DNA from: Plectosphaerella cucumerina
Taxonomy: Eukaryota > Ascomycota > Sordariomycetes > Glomerellales > Plectosphaerellaceae
Reading direction: 5' to 3'
NCBI GenBank assembly: GCA_020746995.1
Contig: JAGPXD010000002.1
Span: 868,001-932,000, forward strand
Length of the DNA stretch: 64,000 bases
The position numbers and the translations under genes are program-made. The stretch's first letter is position 1. Every line of letters begins with the position of its first letter. The notes beneath the pieces were generated by a model that was not told where the DNA came from, searched no databases, and saw only the letters and a list, made by a program, of their open reading frames with translations. Positions 19,360-29,145 of the stretch are shown here, piece after piece.

Positions 19360-22300
19360 CTAAATGGCCACGAAAAAGCTCTTCTCCCCCTCCTTCGGCA
19401 ATACCCGCGCCGCCCGCATAATCGGGTCCTCGCAGCTCAACCGGATCCTCTCCGGCGTCGCCGGGCTCTCGAGCCGCAGGAGACCGTCGCCCGCCGCCTC
19501 GGACCCCACCGTCGCCTCGACTCCATACTGCCGCCGCGCCGCCTTGAGCGCGTCCCGGATCGCGAAGAAGACGGCACTGCCCATGAAGAGCGGCGGCTCG
19601 CCCACACCGCGGCTGCGCTGGATCGTCCGCAGCTCCTCCCACTCCACCCCCTTGAGAAGACTGACGTTGAACTCCTGCGGGATATCCCGGAACCCGGGGA
19701 TCTTGTACGCACCCGGGCCCCGGGTGAATAGGTTGCCCGCCGCCGGTCCGTTCCGCAGCCACAGGCTCTCCTCCATCGTGAAGAGGCCCATGCCCTGGAC
19801 GAAGGCTCCCTGGATCTGGCCGTAGTCGACAGCCGGGTTGATCGACCGTCCGACGTCCATCTTGATGTCTGCCCGGAGACACGTCCACGTTCCCGTCAGG
19901 CAGTCGATCTCCACCTCGGCCGCCGTCACACCCTGCGTGAAGTAGAAGAACATCTTTCCGCGGTTCTCGCCCCAAACGTATCCAATCTCTGGGGTCTTGT
20001 AGAAGCCCTGCGCCGAGAGGTTGACACGGTCGAAGTAGGCAGCGTGCGCCAGGTCCTTCATCGTCGCCTCGGGACCGAGCTTCTCCCGGTAAGGTGCCAG
20101 CCGCTCGTTGATCTGCTCGCAAGCGTTGTGGATGGCGTAGCCGTTGAGGTCTGAAGATGCCGAGGCTGCCGTCGACGACGCGTTGGCCACCGTGTTTGTC
20201 TGTGTCTCCGAGATGTACACGTTCTCCAACGGCACCCCCAGCGCCTGCGCCGCGATCTGTGTCATCTTGGTGTGCAGGCCCTGTCCCATCTCCGTGCCGC
20301 CGTGCGCCACCAGCACTGAGCCGTCGTGGTAGATGTGGACAAGCGCGCCGGCCTGGTTGAGGAACAGCGCCGTGAACGAGATGCCGAACTTGGTCGGGAT
20401 GAGCGCGAGACCGCGCTTTCGCCATTTGTTGCCCTTGTTGAACTCGGTCACCAAAGCCCGCCGAACCTGGTACTGAGACTCGCGCTTCACCTGCTCGTAC
20501 ATGAGCGGCACGTGCCAGTCCGTGATCTCCTGGTTGAAGTGTGTCTTCTCGCGCGGCTGGTAGAAGTTGATCTCGCGGAACTGCTCCACATCCATCCCCA
20601 GTCGGTCTGCCACCTCGGACATGTACGTCTCGGCGATGAACATGCCCTGCGGTCCGCCGAAGCCGCGGAACGCCGTGTTGGACATGGTATTGGTCTTGCA
20701 CAGCCGTCCACGCACGTGCATGTTCGGGATCTTGTAGCAGCCGTCCGAATGCGTCATCGCGCGCTCGCACACGGCAGCGCTGAGGTCGAACGACCATCCG
20801 GCATTGTTGAACACGTCAATATCCACGCCCTGGATCTTGCCGTCCTTGTTGACGCCAACCTTCCACTTGGCAAGGAAGGGATGGCGCTGGCCCGACGTCA
20901 CCATGTCCTCCTCACGCGTGAGCATGCACCGCACCGGCCGCTTCGTCTTCTTGGCTGCCAGCGCCAGGATCGATGACAGCTGGATCGAACGAGTTTCCTT
21001 GCCGCCGAAGCCACCGCCGAGACGCTTCACCCGGACGTTGATCTTGTTCGCTTGGACACCGCACACCCTAGCAGCGAAGACCTGGGTCTCGTTCGGGTTC
21101 TGCGTGCTGGAGAAGATCTCCATGACGCCGTCTTCGGGCTTCGGGACCACCAGGGCCGCGTTTGTCTCAAGGTAGAAGTGCTCCTGGCCTCCCATCCTGG
21201 CCACGCCAGTGAAGACGTGGTCGCATGTCTTGAAGGCCTCCTCTGGGTCGCCATTCTTGATCTCGCGGAAGTACTTGTGGAAGCTCTCCTTCTCAATGGC
21301 ATCTTCGATCGACAGGATGGGCTCCAAGACCTCGTACTCAATCTTGACCGCCCGCGCGGCCTCGGCTGCGCGGTTGGCAGACGTCGCGAGAATCAGCGCA
21401 ATCGGCTGGCCGGCGGTGAGAATCGTATCCTCAGCGAAGAAGACCTCGTCAAAGTTGGGCGCGCCCCAGCGGTTCAGCTCTGGGGTCAGGTCGTTCTTGT
21501 CGACGTAGTCCACCACCCCCGGCATGTCCAGGGCGGCCGAGTAGTCGACCGACACAAGCTTCGCGTGAGCCTTGGTGGACAAGACGTAGCAGCCGTGGAG
21601 CTCGTTCTTCAGAGACGGGATATCGTCGGTGTACTGGGCCTCGCCTGTAACCTGGTTCATCGCTGCCACATGGTTCTTCGACTTGCCCACGACCCTCTGC
21701 TCGTACGCGGCAGCAGCGTCGTTGTCGTCAGCGCCGCCGGCAATGTTTCGCTCGATTTCGTCAATCGCCTCAATGTCGACATGCTCTGCCTGGCCTCCCA
21801 GGTTCGTGATGACATCGTGATAGAATCGGTAGAAGAAGCTGAATGCGAGGGCCTTGCGGTAGGAGGCCATGCCACCAGGCACACTGAACTGTAGGTCAAA
21901 GTCGGAGCCAAGAGCGCTCATGGCACCCTCAAGGGTCTCGAGCTCAGCCAGCTTCTTTCCGGCAAGGAAGTCCATCGCCTTGGTGGCCGCAACTGTCATG
22001 GCCGCCATGCCGCCATAGATGATGTTGCTGTCGGTGACCATACCGTCGTCGTCGACACGGATCCTCAGGGATCCTGTGACGATGGCGATATCGTCGTCCT
22101 TCCTCTTGGCTTGCTTGTAGGCGCGGAAGAACTCGTTCTTTGGCTGTGTGATAGGGATGCGGATGGACGCGATGATGGCATCTTGGGGCAATGCGGTCCT
22201 GCGGTACCCGGTGAAGAACTGCGCCATGGGAATTTCGGTCTCCTTGCTCTGCGACTTAGCCACCAGCACGGCATTGGCGGCCCAGAGGACGGGGTTCAGG

Positions 22301-23540
22301 TCAGAGATGGGCGATGCAGTGACGAGGTTGCCAGCGGGCGTGCCAACGTTGCGGATCTGGCGGCCGGCGAAGTACTTGAGCTGCTTGTGCATGGCTTCGA
22401 AGACCTGGGCCTTCTCCCGTCCATAGTGCTTGATGGCCTCCTGGCAGATGTTCTCAAGGTCGGTGAGCACGACGTTACCGCCGATCTCGAGGTGATCCTC
22501 CTTGAACTCATACTGCCGAAGCTCGGGAATATCGCCAACGTACACAGACACTGGGTACTGCAGAGCCTTGAACTTGATCTCAATCTGCGTCTCGGTGCTG
22601 CCGCCAATGACCTTGGCCGTGGGGTGCACGCTCTTAATGTCGAGCAGCTGCTCGAGTGTGACGGGGCGGTACCACTTCTTCCTCTTGTTGCCAAAGGCCA
22701 GGGGCCGCATCTCGTGCTTTTTCAGCGCGGGCGGGAAGATGAGCTCAGTGTCGGGGTTGTACTCGATGAAGCCTGGCGGGGTGAAGCGCTTGATGGGCTG
22801 GTCGTCGGACAGCTTCATCTTGTCCATGCAGCAGCCACCGCCACCGCCAGCTCCATCGCCCTTCTCCATGCAACAGCCGGAGCCACCGTTGGTCGTCGCC
22901 TTGCCGCAGCCAGGGGTCGAGTCCTCCTTCGCGGAGAAAGTCCTGGCGGCCTCCAGAATAGGGCGGTAGCCGGTGCATCGGCAGAGGTTGCCGTCAAAGG
23001 CCTCTTCGATGTCTTCCTCGGTGGGCGCATCGTTGTTTCGGAGAAGGGCGTAGAGGCTCATGACGATACCCGGCGTGCAGAAGCCACACTGGCTTCCATT
23101 GGCCTTGGCCACGCGCTCCTGGGTAGGGTGTGGCCTCTCGGTGTTCCCAATGCCCTCGATGGTGATGACATGCTTGCCGTCGAGACTTGCGAGCGGCGCA
23201 AGGCATGCGTTGACACTGGCATGGTAGATTTGTTTTGTCGTCGGATTGAACTGGGAGATGACAACTGTGCAGGCACCGCATCCGCCCTCGCCACAGCCGC
23301 TGGAAACCACAGAGTTAGCACCTCCGGCCAGGGAGAGACGAGTTGGTGGATAAGAGCCTACAGCTTCGTGCCGGTCAGGCCGATGCCTCGCAGATACTCC
23401 AAAAGAGTGACCTCGGGGTCAATCTCGTCGAGCACGACCTTGGTGCCGTTGAGGTAGAAGCGAATGGTATCGTCGTAGGTGGTCGTCAGGGCGCCGAGGG
23501 GCCGCACATCCCTCTCGGGGGACACCGCGCTGGGCGCCAT
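19360..23540 (-). CDS. hxA: xanthine dehydrogenase (purine hydroxylase I)
   Basis: Two exons, 23540-23362 and 23299-19360, are separated by a 62-nt intron and encode 1372 residues, a normal length. The order is classic: an N-terminal plant-type 2Fe-2S domain (GCGEGGCGAC, residues 61-70); a second 2Fe-2S domain (QCGFCTPG near 130-137 and NLCRCTGYRP near 165-173); an FAD domain; then the molybdopterin domain with GGGFGGKETR and the catalytic Glu context RGVGEPPLF near the C-terminus. It oxidises hypoxanthine and xanthine to urate, feeding purine catabolism. The linker between the Fe-S and FAD domains carries two CCM(E/D)K motifs (Cys202-203 and Cys216-217) in a Gly-rich stretch. Confidence 0.97.
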
Positions 23541-26285
23541 GCTGTCAAGTATGTGTGTTTTGCCGCTGAGAAACGGACAAAAGGCTCAAAGATCCAAGGA
23601 AAGGGGTATCAAGGGAGAAATGCAAGAAATAAAAGTCGACTAGAGGAGTGAGCCGAGGGGAGGCGAAACAAGTGGGATGGATGGAGGGGAAGCTCGAGTC
23701 TTATCGGTGGAGGCGCCAGATGGACGGCGCCGTCATCCTAGCGCGGATCCGGGCGTGTCTCCAGGGTCCTGTCGGTCCCATCTGCGGGCGGCACACGCCT
23801 CCAAACGGGCGTCAGCTCCGGGTGGCGGTCGGGATATCAAACTGCCTCAGTACCACAGAGACCACATTTTCACGTCGTGTAACCACGAGATTCATTGATG
23901 GGAGCTCTTCTTGAAGCCAGCTGGACATCTGTGAATCTCATTCTGTAAGCGCAAGGGGAAGGAAGTTCAGTACAACTCACCGGTCGCGACTGCTCCAAAC
24001 GGCTGTGGAGGGGTCAGTCCTGACCAATGGCGGTGCTTGGAATGAACAATCTCAAGAGCCTCCAGTGGATAGAACGCTAAAGTTCCTTGAAGACGCGGGG
24101 CAAGGTGGGGGCTTCGTTTCTGTCCCGCGCGACGACCCCACCATCTCAGCTTCCCGATCTGTTCGTGTCGGCCGGCTCCGCCAGCCTGGCCCTCTGCACC
24201 TCACCGTGTCGGCTGCTTCCACCTCGGCCAGCTCCACCGCCGACCACCACACCGCCGACCTGACATCGTCGACCCTTCACCGAAATCGCTCTCAGCTGGG
24301 TAATGCAGCCGTGTGAGGCAGTACATGAGCATGGTTGCGCGCCCAGTTCACCGCCGGGCGGCCGGTGCCCTCCAGAGACCGCCAGTACTCCGTCTGCGCC
24401 GTGTCCCCGCTGTGACGCCGCGCCCGGAGTCCGGGGGTTTGCACGCCGGCGGACGTCTCTTTTCCGACGACATCGAGAGGACCTTCATTTGATGATGCGC
24501 GGACGGCGTCGCTCGTACACCTAAGCATTCGTCGTCACACAAAATATACATCGTTATTCTCGTCCTGAAATGTCGCATATTTCGCCTGACGGCCGGGACG
24601 TCAAGCGACGAAATAGCACTGCGCTCGCGCATCAACGATGATGCATTTGCCGGAGAGGGTGCTCTCCGAGACTCTCAGGGTTTGAATCCCTGTGGAAATG
24701 CACTCCATAAAAGCGATTTCTGAGACTGATGCTGGATCGATCCGGTCCATACTCAGAAGTCAGAACCGGGTGGGGGCGCCTGGTGACGTGTATGGATGAG
24801 ACCTGGTTGTTGTCCCATCAGGAGCAGACAGACATCAGCCTTGCACCAGTCCTCACAGTATTGAATCAATCGGAAAATATTGGAAAGATTTGATGTCTTT
24901 TTTTCTTCTCAATCAGGCTACCGTGCTTTCGGAGTATCAGGGCCACTCCATCTCTCAATGTCTTTGTTTCGTGTGACAGACTTGGGGGTCGGTGACGACT
25001 TCAAAGACAAAATGCAATACCGTTCCGTCTAGCTTTAATCAAGAAACGAAGAAATAAAACATGACAGACATGTTCAGGTCTTCAAAAAACCGGCGGTGTC
25101 AAACACGGCCAGCTATTCTAGCTACAGACAACTAGATATGATGATGAAAATGCATTGGGACAGGTTGTGATTCATCTCAGGTGTTGGGGTGTAATTCCGG
25201 ACCTGCCGAGTCTCCCTAATCGCGTGTGTCTCCTGCCCTGAGGCGCATCCTTAAGTCATGCTACTGCCGCTTGGTGCAGCTCCAGGAAATCGCCTATGCC
25301 AGTCTTCAGTCTGCATCTTGCAAGAACGGACTTTTCTGTTTCTCCCCTGAGCCATTCGCCTTGGCGCTTAAATTTACAGGATCCCACCCATTATCTTTTT
25401 TTTCGGGCCACACCTAAGCATGTCGACCTTTGATGAACCCGGGACTGGGTCAAATTCCGGGTATTCACTGGCTTATCATCTTCTTCCAAGCTCATCTTCG
25501 TTGCAATGCAAGTACGAACCTGCCGTGCACAGGTCAAGCCTCCAAGTCGGCCCCTAAGCCATGCCCCTGAGTCAAGTCTTCATGTGATGCAACTTTGGTA
25601 CTTCAGCTTCAACTATCGTCTTACTTCGGGTCGAATCTTCATGAAAGTAGAGGACTAAGCTCACCGTGCATTGGGAGCATGTCTGTTGACGGTGCCCCAC
25701 AACTTCACCACCCATCCATTTTCTTTGTAGGTACGATATGTTCATAGCAAGTTCAGACTTTCCGGGTGTTGAATGTGCATGTCTGCCCCCTGAGCCATGT
25801 AATGTTCAAGATCCAGCTCAGTCCTGTGACCGTTGATCCTGATCCTTCTGGCAGCATCCCATAAATTGCAATATATTCCGCACCTACCGTGCATTGACCT
25901 CGAATGCGTACTTCCCTCTGAGCTGTGGCCTAATTTGGTGCAAGTGCCAGATATTCACTCGTCTTCCTGCTCTTTCCATAACGCGCCATCCAACCAGAAA
26001 TCGTTCTGTGACTGCCTGCTTTTCACGTCAAGATCACACAAGGCATCGACGGAAAGTGTGCGCCCAAAACTCACCCATAAAACGAGACGCGTCCCAACCC
26101 TTCATCCGCATTGTTTTCCTCCCCCATATCGCACCCAACTTTTCGCGCACCCTCCACCTCTCCCACCTTTTCTTCGACCATCGCCACGCCTTAAAGCGCC
26201 GGAGACTCCCCTCACGTTTATGAACATCCTTCAACCACGTCTACTCAGATCATCCCACTCATACTACATCGTCCAACCCATCGCA
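23541..26285. other. 2.7-kb gene-free stretch
   Basis: It contains the promoter of xanthine dehydrogenase and the leader of the gene at 26286. I see no credible coding region. The part from about 24.6 to 25.9 kb is less GC-rich than the rest and contains degenerate recurrences of phrases such as CCGTGCATTG and CCCCTGAGCCAT (near 25348, 25565, 25668, 25789 and 25889), which suggests an old decayed repeat. A tRNA-like hairpin occurs near 24652-24710. Confidence 0.4.
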
Positions 26286-27086
26286 ATGTCTTCCCCTTCT
26301 GAGAACGGCAACGCCGCCCCTGCCCTGGCCGCTGAGGCCAAGAAGCTCTCCCTCACCGACCGTGAGCAGGAGATTCTCTCCAAGGCCTGGACCTGCATGA
26401 AAACCCAGCCCGAGGTACGTTCAATCCCCACGGCATCGACGCTTTCTGGCATTCTGCGAAAATGGAATCGACGAAAACATGGCATCGACGCTTCAACATA
26501 CCATTGACGCACTGGCATGCCATCAACAAACCATCCCTCGTTGATGCCATGTTTTCAAATCATAATTTCGCCAACTCCACACACACATGCTAACTCTCCC
26601 TCTCCCCAGATTGACTACGTCAAGCTCGCTGCCGAGACCGGCATGACCAACCCCCGCTCCGCTAGCAACGCCTGGTCCGCTCTCAAGAAGAAGCTCTTCA
26701 CCGGCGTCGTCCCCATGACCCCCCGCGCCAAGAAGGCGGCGGCCGCCGCCGCAGCTTCTGCCGCCGGCAAGGACGGCGACGATGCCGCTCCCGTCACGGC
26801 TACCCCCGCCAAGCGCAAGCGCGCGCCCGCTGCCAAGAAGAAGGCCGCCGACGCCGACGATGAGGAGGCCGATGTCGAGGCCACTCCTACCAAGAAGAAG
26901 CGGGCCACTCCTCGCAAGAAGGCGACCCCCGCCAAGGTCGAGCCTCAGACCAAGGTCGACGGCGACGAAGAGGAGGATGCCTCCGCCAAGGCCGAGGAGG
27001 ACACCGTCAAGAAGGAGGAGGGCGCCTCGCAGACCGAGTCTGACGCCGACAAGACCAAGACTGAGGAGGCCAACGATGAGATCTAG
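26286..27086 (+). CDS. small Lys/Ala-rich putative chromatin protein
   Basis: Two exons, 26286-26414 and 26610-27086, are separated by a 195-nt intron (GTACGT to CCCCAG, branch GCTAAC), giving 201 residues. Residues about 20-75 form a compact helical domain (REQEILSKAW, then DYVKLAAETGM, then SASNAWSALKKKL) that the intron splits; it resembles a small Myb/SANT-like or winged-helix fold seen in many fungal proteins. The remainder is a disordered tail of alternating basic (KRKR, KKKR, PRKK) and acidic blocks like a histone H1 tail. I infer a nuclear DNA- or nucleosome-binding role; no named family is recognised. The intron contains a long inverted repeat. Confidence 0.78.
26473..26556. repeat. 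inverted repeat (hairpin) inside an intron
   Basis: GAAAACATGGCATCGACG at 26473-26490 is the reverse complement, at 17 of 18 positions, of CGTTGATGCCATGTTTTC at 26539-26556, with a 48-nt loop. The loop itself carries GGCATGCC and further GGCATC-like words. The repeat lies wholly within the intron of the chromatin protein gene. Confidence 0.85.
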
Positions 27087-28104
27087 GTTGCGAGTCGCTT
27101 CGTGCCTGTCTGAGCGGTCCCGACAACTCGTACACTTTTTCTGGTGTGAGTCGGATGGACGGATGATGGTGGATATGATCTGGACAACTGGGCACTTGGG
27201 GCTACGGGAAAGAGAGCCAACAGGGAAACTCTGGGATGGAATACTTTGATCTTTTCGGAGGACTTTTTGTGGCCTTTGTCTTTTTCTTTGGTGGCGGTTT
27301 GTGTTTCCTTTTTTTCAGGCCTTTCCCTTTCATGCTTGGCGGACATGACGACTTGGTTGCTGCTTGCCTTGCGGCGGCGACTGGATTTCAGAACTGGGCT
27401 CTGGAGCCTGACAGAGGTTTCCTTGAGCGATTACGGAGAGACATAGCCATGAATGATATGAAGTGGCTCATCAATCTGACCGTTTAACTGGCGATGTATT
27501 CGGACGAGTATTGTCTCATAGGCAGAGTCTCACTTCTGTTGTCAATTTAGTGGCAGAGGACCCGGCATCAAGGACTTGGGGCGGCCAAGCCTTTCCAGGC
27601 AGCTCGCTCCGTCACATCGGACCAAGGTCGGGATGCCTGACGTTTCGTCCCACCTAGAGCCTCATCACATCACAGACCCTGAATCATGCTTTTACCGACA
27701 AAATGTCCCGAATGCAAGTCCTGCCTTGGCTGGGCGTCTCAGGCCAAGCAGCGACATGACGTTGAGGGATCTCCACCCAGGCCCGTCAGCCGGCTTGGCG
27801 CATCGCCCCCTCGGCATCGACACCCGAGACATCAGACATCACGGCTCACATCAAGGGCTCTCTCGTTCGGAGCCTCGACTTCATATTCAAACAATGATAG
27901 AACATGCGAGGCCGGCCAGGTAGTACACAGGCGGGCAAATATGGCCCGCCTCCCTCAGATGAATGCCCTCTCTCGGAGACAGTCTCAGCGCTTGATAAGT
28001 CTCCCCACTCATCTCGAGTACAACAAAGGGAATAGGTGACAAAGGAAAAGGGACAGTGACCCCTCCCGCGCACTGCGCCGTGGCAGTTATGAGGACACCT
28101 CAGA
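27087..28104. other. convergent intergenic region
   Basis: This is the 3' flank of two convergent genes. T-rich stretches near 27250-27330 are likely 3' untranslated sequence of the plus-strand gene. No gene is seen. Confidence 0.5.
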
Positions 28105-29145
28105 TCAGAGTGAACCTTGCGTCGGGGGAATGGGGATCTGGCGGGATGTGATCATCCAAATGAGAAGGACGGCGCAGGTGAAGACGGTTGCACGTTGAAA
28201 TGTGCGGGCACGAAACCGTGTGCTGGCCTCCTGGACGAAAAGATTTGAGAGCTGCGAAAGCTCAAATGACGCGATGTAGTCAACGTCGCACTCGCGCACC
28301 TTGGGGGTGGCGTAGGTCCGGTACTCGTCAAGGATGATGTCGAGCTTCCAGCCGGACACCTTGCGAACCACGGCGACGACGCAGCCTGTTCGGTGCTGTA
28401 CCATTGAGTTAACCTAAGGGACCTTTGGTGACGACGGAGAAGCAGAACATACCTTGCCGTGATTGCAATGAATCATGAGAGGATAGTGCTGCTGGTCGAG
28501 AACGATGCGCAGAATGTCCCTCATGGTCTGGATGGGGATGCTCTCCTTCTTGGTGCCCTTCATGTCGATGATGTGATGGCGGATGCCGCTTGCCGCCATG
28601 AAGTCGGCATACTCGTGGTCCGGTTCATCCTTGCGCCCGAGCGTGCTGCGTGGGGGTTAGCGAGAGGATCATTTCCGGGGGACTGGGGGGCTGGCTTACA
28701 CGACGGTCTTGAGGCCGAGCTTCTGCATGTAGGCGAAATCCTCGGGCTTAGGATAGCTGCTGCGGTAGACGCCGGGCACGACAATACCGAAGTTGAAGGG
28801 CCGTCCCTCGGTGGGAGCGGAATACTGGACCATGGGCACCGAGGACATCCTGGCAGTAAGCTCGCTGTCTGCAGCGATGGTGCAGGAGCGTCCAACAGCA
28901 ATGGCTGCGTCCGAGATCTTGGCCTCGACGGCGACGATTGTCTTCTCGTTGAGGGTCATGTCGACGACGGCGTCGGGGGAGATGCTGGAATCTCTGGATC
29001 CGCGATTGGAAGAGGACTTGCTGCTGTCTGTCCGTTCTTCGCGAGGACCGTCTTCCTGCTTGAGAGGTCTGCTTTGTCTCCTGTCCTTGACGTCGGAATG
29101 GTTGTTCTCGTCCTGGTATGTGCGTCCGCTACGTTTGGAGGCCAT
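28105..29145 (-). CDS. siw14: Siw14-type inositol pyrophosphate phosphatase
   Basis: Three exons, 29145-28700, 28645-28453 and 28395-28105, have introns of 54 and 57 nt and in-phase joins, giving 309 residues. After a Ser/Arg-rich leader, the phosphatase domain begins around FNFGIVVPGVYRSSYP. The active site is H-C-N-H-G-K-H-R-T-G-C (Cys209, Arg215), the Siw14/Oca form of the CX5R loop, and intron 2 splits it. Yeast Siw14 removes the 5-beta-phosphate from inositol pyrophosphates; older annotation calls these tyrosine phosphatases. The C-terminus is unusual: a hydrophobic run (VFTCAVLLIWMI) followed by a short tail, suggesting membrane attachment. The upstream open frame starts at TTG, so I used the ATG at 29145. 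Confidence 0.87.

Noticed and set aside
19280..20797. 505-codon minus-strand frame overlapping xanthine dehydrogenase
   Set aside because: It is a shifted frame of the same strand; the true frame carries all molybdopterin-domain motifs.
22111..23457. 448-codon open frame on the plus strand
   Set aside because: It is antisense to xanthine dehydrogenase, lacks any domain and arises from GC-rich codon bias.
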